A stretch of DNA of 64,000 nucleotides, from positions 51,057-115,056 of the forward strand of contig NZ_NBXD01000016.1 of NCBI RefSeq assembly GCF_003399645.1, in the 5' to 3' direction. A program made the translations under genes and the position numbers. The notes below the pieces were generated by a model that was not told the DNA's origin, searched no databases, and saw nothing but the letters and a program-made list of their open reading frames with translations. Source of the stretch: Subtercola boreus. GTDB lineage: Bacteria > Actinomycetota > Actinomycetes > Actinomycetales > Microbacteriaceae. This document shows positions 1-8,068 of the stretch, one piece after another; position 1 is the stretch's first letter; each line of letters starts with the position of its first letter.

Positions 1-1086
1 ATGGCCGCCCAGGCGGTCGTCCCCTCGGCCGACGTGCTCACGCGCCAGGAGACCAAGCGCCTCGACCCCAACAGCCAGTTCGCCCTGACCGCGGCCCGTG
101 AAGCCTGGGCTGACGCCGGGTCCCCCGAGATCGACCCCGAACGCCTCGCAGTCGACTGGGCCACCGGTATCGGTGGCCTCTGGACGCTGCTCGACGCCTG
201 GGACACACTGCGCGAGCGAGGCCCACGCCGCGTCCTGCCGATGACCGTCCCGATGCTCATGCCGAACGGTGCGGCCGCGGCCATCAGCATGGACCTCGGC
301 GCACGCGGCTTCAGCCGTACTGACGTCTCGGCCTGCGCGTCGAGCACCGAATCGATCGCGAACGCCTACGATCACCTCCAGGCCGGTCTCGCCGACGTCA
401 TCGTCGCCGGCGGCTCCGAGGCGAGCATCCACCCGCTCCCCATCGCTTCCTTCGCCGCCATGCAGGCGCTCTCGAAGCGAATGGATGATCCCGCCACCGC
501 CTCACGGCCCTACGATGTCAACCGCGACGGCTTCGTGCTCGGGGAGGGCGCGGCGGCCGTCGTGCTCGAGACGTATGAACACGCCGTCGCCCGCGGGGCG
601 AAGATTTACGCCGAACTTCTCGGTGGGTCGGTCACGAGCGACGCCTACCACATCACCGCTCCCGACCCCGAGGGCTCGGCAGCGGCGCGCGCGATGAAGG
701 CCGCCGTGGAGAATGCCGGCTACACGCTCAGCGACGTCGGGCATATCAACGCCCATGCCACCAGCACCCCGGTCGGCGACATCGCCGAGTACAACGCCCT
801 GCGCCGCGTCTTCGGCGAAGCAGTCGAGGGCATCCCGGTGTCGGCCACGAAGGCATCGACGGGTCACCTTCTGGGCGGTGCCGGTGCCATTGAGGCCATC
901 TTCGTGATCAAGGCTCTGCAGGAGCGGCTCGCTCCTCCGACGATCAACCTCCATGACCAGGATCCCGAGATCAAGCTCGACGTCGTCATCTCACCGCGTG
1001 CCCTGCCGCCGGGCGACCTGCTGGCGATCAGCAACTCCTTCGGCTTCGGTGGCCACAACGCCGTGGCGGCCTTCAAGACGGTCTGA
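1..1086 (+). CDS. fabF: Beta-ketoacyl-ACP synthase II (FabF), 5' end outside window
   Basis: Condensing enzyme of fatty-acid elongation that joins malonyl-ACP to an acyl-ACP in the cytoplasm. The visible 361 residues cover most of the thiolase fold. Active-site Cys112 lies in the motif SACASS, His252 in NAHATS, and Lys284 and His289 in KASTGH, so the Cys-His-His catalytic set is complete. FabF is normally about 410 residues and the N-terminal strand with its first glycine-rich motif is missing. The ATG at base 1 therefore looks like an internal methionine and the gene starts upstream. It faces a DUF3145 gene across a shared terminator-like hairpin. Identity is firm; FabB is less likely given the actinomycete context. 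Confidence 0.94.
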   Translation: MAAQAVVPSADVLTRQETKRLDPNSQFALTAAREAWADAGSPEIDPERLAVDWATGIGGLWTLLDAWDTLRERGPRRVLPMTVPMLMPNGAAAAISMDLGARGFSRTDVSACASSTESIANAYDHLQAGLADVIVAGGSEASIHPLPIASFAAMQALSKRMDDPATASRPYDVNRDGFVLGEGAAAVVLETYEHAVARGAKIYAELLGGSVTSDAYHITAPDPEGSAAARAMKAAVENAGYTLSDVGHINAHATSTPVGDIAEYNALRRVFGEAVEGIPVSATKASTGHLLGGAGAIEAIFVIKALQERLAPPTINLHDQDPEIKLDVVISPRALPPGDLLAISNSFGFGGHNAVAAFKTV

Positions 1087-1128
1087 CGCCCGCCTCACCC
1101 ACCCGCACGCGCACGCCCGTGATGGCTC

Positions 1129-1182
1129 GAAGGGCCCCAAATCGTGCCACAGCCGGGGCCGTCCAACGATTTTGGCCCCTTC
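1129..1182. terminator. Bidirectional terminator-like hairpin between fabF and DUF3145 gene
   Basis: Two 17-base arms, 1129-1145 and 1166-1182, are complementary except at two positions and enclose a 20-base loop. The hairpin sits between the two convergent genes and has A/T-rich stretches within the arms, so it could stop transcription from both sides. Confidence 0.6.
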
Positions 1183-1190
1183 ACGGCCAG

Positions 1191-1694
1191 TCACCCGACC
1201 GAGTGCAGCCAGACCACGGGCGCAAAATCGCTGGCGTACCGGAACGGCTCGAGTTCGTCGTCCCACGCCTGGCCGAGGGCCAATCGCAGCTCGCGGTGCA
1301 GCTCGAGCGCGTTCGTGCCAGCGGACTCCATGGCTGCACGCACGCGATCCTCGGGGATGACGGTGTTGCCCGCGCTGTCGGTCTGCGCGAAGTAGATTCC
1401 GAGATCGGGCGTGTGCATCCATCGTCCGCCGTCGCGGCCCGGGGCCGGATCTTCGGTGACCTCGTACCGCAGGTGCTCCCAGCCCCGCAGCGCCGAGGCG
1501 ATGGCCGCGCCGGTGCCTGCCGGGCCCTCCCAGTAGAACTCGGTGCGCTGGGACCCGCGCAGTACGGGCTGCTCGATCCACTCGAAGTTCACCGCACGAC
1601 CAATGGCGCGACCTGCGGCCCACTCGACGTGAGGGCAGAGCGCGCGAGGAGCGGAGTGAACGTAGACCACTCCGCGTGCGACTGATGCCACCAT
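1191..1694 (-). CDS. DUF3145 family protein
   Basis: A 167-residue protein of the actinobacterial DUF3145 family, whose function is unknown. The start at 1694 (residues MVASVARGVVYVHSAPR) is chosen because GGAG lies about nine bases upstream on the minus strand. A further upstream ATG would add 28 residues that look unlike the family. Recognisable family features are HSAPRALCPHVEWA near the N-terminus, a WEGPAGTG segment, and the C-terminal ALGQAWDDELEPFR stretch. No signal peptide or membrane segment is visible. The position next to fabF is the usual one in related actinomycetes, which may hint at a link to lipid metabolism, but that is only inference. Confidence 0.85.
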   Translation of the reverse strand: MVASVARGVVYVHSAPRALCPHVEWAAGRAIGRAVNFEWIEQPVLRGSQRTEFYWEGPAGTGAAIASALRGWEHLRYEVTEDPAPGRDGGRWMHTPDLGIYFAQTDSAGNTVIPEDRVRAAMESAGTNALELHRELRLALGQAWDDELEPFRYASDFAPVVWLHSVG

Positions 1695-1903
1695 CTGTTT
1701 TCTCCATTCGTGAGGTACGTCTTCCCCAACGACCTGTGAATGGATGCTCGGGCCGAAGCGGCCCGGGAACGGTGGCAACCGTATTCAATTGTGCGGCCCA
1801 CCTCGGCGAGTCCGCTGGCTCCAGTATGCCTGACCGGCGGGCCGAATGACAAGGCTGTAACTCACCGCGCTACGCTCATTCGAACGAGAAGGGTCGTGGT
1901 CGC

Positions 1904-2479
1904 GTGTCGGTGAGGTCGAGCATCCTGGCGCTGCTCACCCTGGGGCCGGCCTACGGACTGCAGGTGCATTCGGAGATCGAGGCACGCACCTCCCGTCTCG
2001 GCAGGATCAATGTCGGGCAGATCTACGCGACACTGACCCGACTTGTCGAGGCAGGCCTCGTCGAGCCCGTTTCTGCTGACCTCGACGGCTCCGTTCCGCC
2101 CGGAACGGCGGTAGCGCGACTCCCCTTCTATGAGCTGACAACCGCGGGCCGGCTCGAGGCCGGAACGTGGCTCGCCGGCGCACCGGAAGGAGAGCCCGCC
2201 TGGGAGGAGATGGTCGAACACATCCTTCTCGCGTGCACGCTGCCCGGTGCTGATCCGTTGCGGCTGCTGGGCAGTTATCGCACTGTGTGGAGTCGCAGCC
2301 CGGAATGCACCCCTTCCGAACCCCACGACCTCGCCGAGTCTGCTCGCCGCCAGCTCACGGAGGCGGCCCTCCGATGGCTTGGCGAGGTCGAGCAGCGGTG
2401 GATGTCGGGAACGCTTCTCACCCGCGCCCTGTCGAGTGACCGACCCCGTCGTGGGCGCCGGCCGGTTGCGCGCAGTTGA
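1904..2479 (+). CDS. PadR-family transcriptional regulator
   Basis: A 191-residue protein with an N-terminal winged helix typical of PadR: SILALLTLGPAYGLQVHSEI, then INVGQIYATLTRLVEAGLVEP and a wing ending in YELTTAGR at about residues 4-85. The C-terminal half is helical and probably mediates dimer formation. The GTG start at 1904 has GAGAAGGG about ten bases upstream. It lies alone between DUF3145 (divergent) and a lipoprotein gene. PadR proteins usually repress a neighbouring efflux or detoxification gene; no such target is adjacent, so its regulon is unknown. Confidence 0.85.
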   Translation: MSVRSSILALLTLGPAYGLQVHSEIEARTSRLGRINVGQIYATLTRLVEAGLVEPVSADLDGSVPPGTAVARLPFYELTTAGRLEAGTWLAGAPEGEPAWEEMVEHILLACTLPGADPLRLLGSYRTVWSRSPECTPSEPHDLAESARRQLTEAALRWLGEVEQRWMSGTLLTRALSSDRPRRGRRPVARS

Positions 2480-2568
2480 CAGATTCTCGCTCCTTGCGGC
2501 TTATATGAGTATGCTTCATGTATCTGTCAGCCTGCGGCTCGGATGCCGCCTGCCTCCCTGGAGCGACC

Positions 2569-3105
2569 ATGACCATCTCACGACTCACCGCATTCCTCCT
2601 CGTCGTACCTGCCGTGTGCACGGTTCTGTTGCTGGCGGGGTGCTCCAGCGCCTCGAACGACGTGCCACTGTCGACGGGAGCACCAACCGCCCGTGCCCAA
2701 GACCCGACCCCGCGCCCGACGGTCTCGGCACCATCCGTTGAGCAGACCGGTGACGTGTTCGCGCTGGCGGTCGGCGACTGCCTGAACGATGGCACAGACA
2801 CCCATGTCTCAGAAGTACCGACGGTCGACTGCGCCACCGCCCACGACCTCGAGGTCTACTACGAGTTCGACCTCCCCGATGCCGAAGCATTCCCCGGAAC
2901 GGGCCCGGTCGGCGATGCTGCCGAAACCGGGTGCAGGAACCAGTTCGACTCCTTCGTCGGGGTGAGTTACGACCAGTCGATCCTGGCGTTCACCGAATAC
3001 GTCCCGACCGAGACCTCCTGGGGCAGCGGCGACCGTACCGTCATCTGCGTACTGGGCGACCCCAACGGAAAGACGACCGGCACCCTGCGAGGCGCCGCGA
3101 GCTGA
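2569..3105 (+). CDS. Secreted lipoprotein with septum-formation-like domain
   Basis: A 178-residue protein starting MTISRLTAFLLVV, with a hydrophobic signal peptide ending in the lipobox LAGC at about residues 21-24, so it should be lipid-anchored outside the membrane. A low-complexity Thr/Pro/Ala linker follows. The C-terminal part, from FALAVGDCLND to VPTVDCATAHDLEVYYEF and a later CRNQF/VICVLGD, matches the actinobacterial septum-formation-related domain with paired cysteines. An ATG 17 codons upstream is open but would bury the signal peptide, so 2569 is preferred. A role in cell envelope or division is only suggested by the domain name. Confidence 0.7.
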   Translation: MTISRLTAFLLVVPAVCTVLLLAGCSSASNDVPLSTGAPTARAQDPTPRPTVSAPSVEQTGDVFALAVGDCLNDGTDTHVSEVPTVDCATAHDLEVYYEFDLPDAEAFPGTGPVGDAAETGCRNQFDSFVGVSYDQSILAFTEYVPTETSWGSGDRTVICVLGDPNGKTTGTLRGAAS

Positions 3106-3138
3106 CCTGGCACCTGCATCGCCCAGCTGTGCGAGACG

Positions 3139-4125
3139 TCAGCTGGCCTCGCGGCGGGGCACTTCGGGCTCCTGAACTCGCTCGAACCCCCGCCGCACCT
3201 CGGTGGCGATAGCCGCAGCGCCCCGCCTCGACGTGATGATCGTGTAGTGGTTAACGTGGGCCACCAGGCGGTGGTTCAGCCCGGGCCATTCGCGCCGGGC
3301 GATCTCGAGCTCGCGGACGCTGTAGACACCCGGCGCCTCATTGAGCAGACCACGCGGTGCAGTCAGCAGAACGGCCGCGTCATCCACCTCCCGTAGCCGC
3401 TCCCAGAGCGCCGTACTGCCACTGAGCTCGCGGGCGTCGATACTCAGGGCGGCCTGGGAGGCGATCGGTCGGTACTCGATCTCGGCGTCGGCGCCGAGTG
3501 TCTCGTCGAGCAGATAGTCGACGTAGGTGTCGAGCTCCGGGCTCCAGTCCCGCGCGAATGCCGGGTGCATCTGTCGGAATCGCCGATGGGTCGCCGGGCT
3601 GGAGAACACCAGCTCGAGCCCCGCCGCCCGCCTGCCGAGAACGGTCTCGAGCAGATCGGCGGGATCGCACGTCAGCGGTACGGTGAGCGGTAGTCCGCCG
3701 TCGACGAGTACGGCCCGGGTGAAGCTCTCCCGCCGGGCCTGCAGGGCCGCGACAGCTGCAAAGGCGCCCAGCGAATGACCGACGAGAGTGACGCCTGACA
3801 ACTGGAGGGCATCCATCACCGTGAGAATGTCGGTGGCGTGCTGGTCGATTCCGAACGGACCGGGCAGCCCGGCGCTTCTGCCGCGACCACGGAGGTCTGG
3901 GGCGATGATGCGCACCTCGGGAAGCGCGGCGGCGAGAGACGCCCAGACGAGGTGGGCGCCCTCCATGCAGTGCAGCGCCACCACGACGGGTGCTTCTTCG
4001 GCCCATGGACCCTGTGGACGCCACTCGCCGACGCGCAGGCAACCGCCCCGCACCGCGATGTCGTGAGTGTGATAGCTCACCGGACGAGCCGGTGGGAGGT
4101 TGCTGAACGTATTCGGTTCTGACAT
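3139..4125 (-). CDS. Alpha/beta-fold hydrolase
   Basis: A 328-residue alpha/beta hydrolase, cytoplasmic because there is no signal sequence. The oxyanion region reads VVVALHCMEGAH, a DLRGRGRS loop follows, the nucleophile elbow is GHSLGA, and the catalytic histidine is probably in VNHYTIIT near the C-terminus. The start MSEPNTFS at 4125 is preferred over an ATG seven codons upstream, with a G-rich stretch about ten bases before it. Substrate cannot be told from sequence; the fold covers esterases, epoxide hydrolases and haloperoxidases. It is monocistronic, with a 276-base non-coding stretch between it and the tRNA gene. Confidence 0.82.
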   Translation of the reverse strand: MSEPNTFSNLPPARPVSYHTHDIAVRGGCLRVGEWRPQGPWAEEAPVVVALHCMEGAHLVWASLAAALPEVRIIAPDLRGRGRSAGLPGPFGIDQHATDILTVMDALQLSGVTLVGHSLGAFAAVAALQARRESFTRAVLVDGGLPLTVPLTCDPADLLETVLGRRAAGLELVFSSPATHRRFRQMHPAFARDWSPELDTYVDYLLDETLGADAEIEYRPIASQAALSIDARELSGSTALWERLREVDDAAVLLTAPRGLLNEAPGVYSVRELEIARREWPGLNHRLVAHVNHYTIITSRRGAAAIATEVRRGFERVQEPEVPRREAS

Positions 4126-4401
4126 GGAAGGTACCCCAAATTGCAACGGTGGCAGCGCAAGCGTGCCGGCACAGCGCCCCTAAGACCCGGTTGCGAGTCG
4201 AGCCGTAGAAACGCTAACCGGTGCGCTGACGCACGTCAACAGTCAGTGACAAAAAATCACCTCTTGCAACCGAATTGTTCTGAATTCTGTCGCAAGTCCA
4301 TGCAAACGTTGGCTGGGTGGCGCCACTGCGAGCGTCGTCCACGGGTGACGCTCGCCACGAGGTATCGTTGACCAGCGGCAGCGTCACGGCGTCGGCCGCG
4401 C

Positions 4402-4475
4402 GGGGCGTTAGCTCAGCTGGTTAGAGCAGCGGACTCATAATCCGTCGGTCGCGGGTTCAAGTCCCGCACGCCCCA
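4402..4475 (+). tRNA. tRNA with CAT anticodon (Met elongator or Ile2)
   Basis: A complete 74-base cloverleaf. The 7-bp acceptor stem GGGGCGT/ACGCCCC is perfect, the D-arm contains GCTC...GAGC, the anticodon loop is CTCATAA, and the T-arm is GCGGG TTCAAGT CCCGC. The discriminator is A and CCA is not encoded. CAT can be elongator Met, or Ile2 after lysidine modification by TilS; the sequence alone does not let me decide. Confidence 0.95.
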
Positions 4476-4519
4476 CCGACTCACGCGTCACACGGCACGC
4501 ACGCCCCACCGCACGGGGT

Positions 4520-5854
4520 TCACTCCGTGGGCAGGTCGATGATGCGCATCGATGACGTGTTCAGCGACTCTGCCGCCATCGTCTCGTCGATCGCCGCGGC
4601 ATCCACGTCGTTTGCACCCCGGTAGAGGCGCTCGAAAGTCACGATCGTGCGCTGCAGGTCGTGCTTCTCGATGAGTTTGAGTGAGGCGTGCTTGAACTCG
4701 TCGAGCTTCTCCTGGGGCAGGCGCAGCAGGAATTCGAGCCGGTCGGCCATCTGCTGGGAGTCGCCGGGCGCGAAGAGAAAGCCGTTCTTGCCGTCTTTCA
4801 CGAGATGCGGTAGCGCCATGGCGTCAGCGGCGACGATCGGCAGGCCTGAGGCCATCGCCTCCATCGTCGCGATGCTCTGCAACTCGGCGACCGACGGCAT
4901 CCCGAAGATCGTCGCGTTCGTGTAGGCGGCGCGGAGCTCCTCCTCGGTGACATAGCCGGCGAAGTGCACGCGGTCTTCGAGGCCGAGGGTCTTCGACAGG
5001 TTCTCGAGGTGCTTCAGCAGGTCGCCGCCACCGACGATGTCAAGCTGAACGTCGAGGTCGGCCGGTAGCAGGCCGACTGCCCTGATGAGAACGTCGATCT
5101 GCTTCTCACCTGTGACGCGCCCGACGAAGAGGATTCGGTTGCCCGTGCGCGGCTCGAAGCTGGGCGTGTAGTTGTCGGCGTCGATACCGCAGGAGATGGC
5201 GAGCACGCCGCCCAGACCGGTCGACTTCTCGAGGAACTCCGCCGCCCTCTGGGTCGGGGTCGTGACCACGTCGGCGCGCCCGAAGGTGCGCTTGGCAGCC
5301 CGCCAGGCCATGCTGACCGCCTTCTCCTGCCACGACTTCGGCAGCAGGGTGAATTCGAGCAGGTTCTCGGGCATGAAATGGTTCGTGCCGATGATGCGTA
5401 TGTTCTTGCGCTTGCGTGCGGCGATCGAGAGGCCGCGGCCGACGATGATGTGCGACTGGAAGTGCACGACATCGGGGTCGACCTGTTCCAGAATGCGATC
5501 GCTGTTCCTGTTGATGAACCAGGGCTCCGACCAGCGCAGCCAGTCGTGCGGATACCAGCGGAAGCTCCGCAGGCGGTGAACAGTGATGTCCTGGCCGTCG
5601 TACGATTCCGTCCAGGTGCCGTGTTTGCGCGAGGCGGCCGGTGCCACGACGTGCACTTCGTGTCCGCGGGCAGCCAACCCGGATGCAAGCCGCTGCGAGA
5701 AGCGCGCACTTCCGTTCACGTTGGGAGAGAACGTGTCTGCTCCGATGACGACCTTCAGTGGCTTCGCGGGGACGGCGTCTGCAGCTGCAGGGTACGGGCC
5801 GGAAGGAGCTGGCAAGTGAGAACTTTCTGGTTCGGGAGGGCGGAGGTCGAACAT
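4520..5854 (-). CDS. GT4-family glycosyltransferase
   Basis: A 444-residue retaining glycosyltransferase with two Rossmann-like lobes. The N-lobe opens with KVVIGADTFSPNVNGSARF, the glycine-rich acceptor-side loop of GT4 enzymes. The C-lobe has ILFVGRVTGEKQIDVLIRAV, and the donor-binding E-x7-E type region SVAELQSIATMEAMASGLPIVAAD near residues 325-350. No membrane span is present, so it probably works at the inner membrane face using a nucleotide-sugar or GDP-mannose donor. Relatives include diacylglycerol glucosyltransferases and phosphatidylinositol mannosyltransferases, so glycolipid synthesis is likely but the donor and acceptor are inferred. Confidence 0.85.
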   Translation of the reverse strand: MFDLRPPEPESSHLPAPSGPYPAAADAVPAKPLKVVIGADTFSPNVNGSARFSQRLASGLAARGHEVHVVAPAASRKHGTWTESYDGQDITVHRLRSFRWYPHDWLRWSEPWFINRNSDRILEQVDPDVVHFQSHIIVGRGLSIAARKRKNIRIIGTNHFMPENLLEFTLLPKSWQEKAVSMAWRAAKRTFGRADVVTTPTQRAAEFLEKSTGLGGVLAISCGIDADNYTPSFEPRTGNRILFVGRVTGEKQIDVLIRAVGLLPADLDVQLDIVGGGDLLKHLENLSKTLGLEDRVHFAGYVTEEELRAAYTNATIFGMPSVAELQSIATMEAMASGLPIVAADAMALPHLVKDGKNGFLFAPGDSQQMADRLEFLLRLPQEKLDEFKHASLKLIEKHDLQRTIVTFERLYRGANDVDAAAIDETMAAESLNTSSMRIIDLPTE

Positions 5855-5900
5855 CTGTCACCACAACGGTCTTTCGGAGAATCTACCCTAGTAACCGCAG

Positions 5901-6812
5901 TCAGTGACCGGTCTGCGGGTGGTAGCGGGCGAGGCCGAAGACACCGAGAACGGCCAGGATGCCCGTCAGCACGAAGCCGACGAGAGCGAGCGGCGGGGCA
6001 AGCTGAGCCTCGCCGAGCACCACGATACCGATACCGACCGCCACCATCGGGTCGATCACGGTCAATCCGGCGATCACCAGGTCGGGTGGACCCGATGCGT
6101 AGGCCGTCTGGACGAAATAGGCTCCAGCGGCCGCGGAGGCGAGGAGACCGACCAGGCAGATGAACGTCAGCCACTCGAAGTCACCCTGCTGCAGTCGGCT
6201 GATGACGACCTTGGCGAGGGTGGCGACGAAGCCGTAGAGCACGCCGGCGCCGACGATGTACGAGACGGCTCGCATCCGCTTTCTGAAGAGCACGAACAGA
6301 GTCACGAACAGGGCCAGCACGACGGCCAGGATGATGACGATCGTCACGAGCTGAGGGTCTTGAATGGGCTTGTCGACGGCGGTGAACGCCGCAATGAGAA
6401 CGAAGAGAGCGACGCCTCCGACGCACATCACGATGGAGATGACGGACGCCCGGTTGAGCTTGCTTCGCGTGACCCGAGCGTTGAGGATCGACGTGATGAC
6501 GAGGGCGATCGCTCCCAGCGGCTGCACCACGATGATCGGAGCGAAGTTCAGGCTGGTGAGCTGGAAGACGATCGCCAGGGCCAGCATGAGCGACCCGAGA
6601 ACCCAGGAGGGACGACCCAGCAGGGCCAGGAGCTGCTTGACGTCGAGCCCACCGGTGGCCTGCTGGCTCGCTGCCTCGACCTTGTTGACCCCGCGGTGCT
6701 GGAACTGTGCGCCGAACGACAGAAAGACGGCACCGATCAGGGCGATCGGGATGCCGATGGACTGAATGGGATTCGAGGCGAGCTCGGTGACGGCGGCGAG
6801 TTCGGGGGGCAC
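5901..6812 (-). CDS. DMT-superfamily membrane transporter
   Basis: A 303-residue integral membrane protein with about nine to ten hydrophobic helices, starting near the GTG at 6812 (residues VPPELAAVTELASNPIQS). The frame stays open further upstream, but that part runs antisense to the peptide deformylase gene and is not protein-like. The repeated EamA-like halves and the ending LALVGFVLTGILAVLGVFGLARY suggest the drug/metabolite transporter superfamily; actinobacterial members are often annotated as EamA or magnesium-transporter NIPA-like. Substrate unknown. It is divergent from def, with only 43 bases between the start codons. Confidence 0.78.
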   Translation of the reverse strand: MPPELAAVTELASNPIQSIGIPIALIGAVFLSFGAQFQHRGVNKVEAASQQATGGLDVKQLLALLGRPSWVLGSLMLALAIVFQLTSLNFAPIIVVQPLGAIALVITSILNARVTRSKLNRASVISIVMCVGGVALFVLIAAFTAVDKPIQDPQLVTIVIILAVVLALFVTLFVLFRKRMRAVSYIVGAGVLYGFVATLAKVVISRLQQGDFEWLTFICLVGLLASAAAGAYFVQTAYASGPPDLVIAGLTVIDPMVAVGIGIVVLGEAQLAPPLALVGFVLTGILAVLGVFGLARYHPQTGH

Positions 6813-6855
6813 CCGTCGACAGTATCGCGGTTTGCGCGCGGATAGGCTTGACGAC

Positions 6856-7428
6856 ATGGCTGTTCTTCCCATTCGGATCTTCGGCGATCCGGCGCTCCAC
6901 TCCCCCGCACTTCCCATCACTGCATTCGACGACGATCTGCGTGTTCTCGTCGCCGACATGGTCGACACGATGCATGCGGCGCCCGGTGTCGGGCTCGCCG
7001 CACCGCAGGTGGGTGTCGGGCTCCGGCTCTTCGTGTATGAGTACACCGACACCGACGATGTGGTGCACTCGGGCACGGCGGTGAACCCCGTGCTGCTTGT
7101 GAGCCCCCCTCCCGTCGAGGAGGCAGACGAAGACCTCGACTCCGAGGGTTGCCTCTCTTTTCCGGGTGAACGGTTTCCACTCGTCAGGTCGGCGGATGCT
7201 CTACTGCGGGCTTTCACCGTGACGGGCGAGCCCTTTGAGGTAGCTGCGTCGGGCTGGTTGGCACGGATCTTCCAGCACGAGTACGACCACCTCGACGGGT
7301 ACCTCTACGTCGACAGGCTCGAGTTCTCGTACGCCAAGGCCGCGGGGAAGATCGCGCGTAAGCGCAGCTGGGGTGGACCGGGCCAGAAGTGGATGCCCGG
7401 GGTCGACACTTTCGAGGGCGGGGCCTAA
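6856..7428 (+). CDS. def: Peptide deformylase
   Basis: Removes the N-terminal formyl group from nascent proteins. The 190-residue protein has all three metal/catalytic motifs: GVGLAAPQVG (44-53), EGCLS with the metal-binding Cys99, and QHEYDHLDG with His141, Glu142 and His145. The start at 6856 (MAVLPIRIFGDPALHSPA) matches the family N-terminus; an ATG 30 codons earlier would overlap the divergent transporter gene. A GATAGGCT element seven bases before the ATG could be a -10 box of a leaderless transcript. The C-terminal basic extension (KAAGKIARKRSWGG) is typical of actinobacterial deformylases. Confidence 0.96.
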   Translation: MAVLPIRIFGDPALHSPALPITAFDDDLRVLVADMVDTMHAAPGVGLAAPQVGVGLRLFVYEYTDTDDVVHSGTAVNPVLLVSPPPVEEADEDLDSEGCLSFPGERFPLVRSADALLRAFTVTGEPFEVAASGWLARIFQHEYDHLDGYLYVDRLEFSYAKAAGKIARKRSWGGPGQKWMPGVDTFEGGA

Positions 7429-7620
7429 ATCGGCGGATGAACCGGGTCAGCATCGGGTCAGCCGGCTGCCCGCGACCCGGGTGGGGCGGCCTGCTGGATC
7501 GGCGTCACTCTGGGGTGCGGTATGCTTTTGGCTGCACGTTTCGGCGGGCAGGGTCGGGCGCAAGCCGTTCGATTCGGCCCTCAGATGTTTCGTGATAGCG
7601 TAACTAAGCTGTTTCAGCAT

Positions 7621-7693
7621 TCCTCGATAGCTCAATTGGCAGAGCAGCCGACTGTTAATCGGCAGGTTCTTGGTTCGAGTCCAAGTCGGGGAG
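7621..7693 (+). tRNA. tRNA-Asn (GTT)
   Basis: A 73-base cloverleaf with acceptor stem TCCTCGA/TCGGGGA (one T-G wobble), D-arm GCTC...GAGC, anticodon loop CTGTTAA giving GTT, and T-arm CTTGG TTCGAGT CCAAG. Discriminator G, CCA not encoded. It is followed immediately by a strong terminator. Confidence 0.97.
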
Positions 7694-7695
7694 CG

Positions 7696-7732
7696 AAAAG
7701 GTCGTCAGGGCTCCACCCCGGCGGCCTTTTTT
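7696..7732 (+). terminator. Rho-independent terminator of tRNA-Asn
   Basis: Eight-base arms at 7699-7706 and 7720-7727 pair with two wobbles and continue through GGG/CCC around a short loop. An A-run precedes the stem and a run of six T follows it, the classic intrinsic terminator form. Confidence 0.85.
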
Positions 7733-8068
7733 CATGCCCGGATGCGGGGTGGGCGCATCGTTTGGCGTGTTTGTAGGACACTCCGTGGGGAGGTGTGCAA
7801 TGCGGTTGCGCTGCCGCGCCCTGCGGGCTTGCCGGGAATGGATGGGGCGGGTCGGGCGGATGGCTGGGTCAATGGCTGGGTGCCTGCGCTCGGGGCGTCA
7901 GGGAGGTGGCTGGGTCGGATGGCCGGGATTGTGCACTGACGGATTCCTGTGTGCGTGATAGAGGATTTGGGGTGCGCGAGAAAGGGATGCCCGGTGCGCG
8001 GCAGCGTGATGCCGGGTGCATGGAGGCGGGGAGCCGGTGTGCTGCGAATGACCGGGTGTGGGTTGGGG
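7733..8068. other. Non-coding G-rich spacer
   Basis: This 336-base stretch holds no gene I can support. The plus strand is unusually rich in G and T, with loosely repeated GGCTGGGT-like words around 7860-7910. Open frames crossing it have no family-like sequence. Confidence 0.5.

Noticed and set aside
7733..8068. Small genes in the G-rich spacer after tRNA-Asn
   Set aside because: Several overlapping frames exist but none has a ribosome site with family-like sequence; composition is low-complexity.
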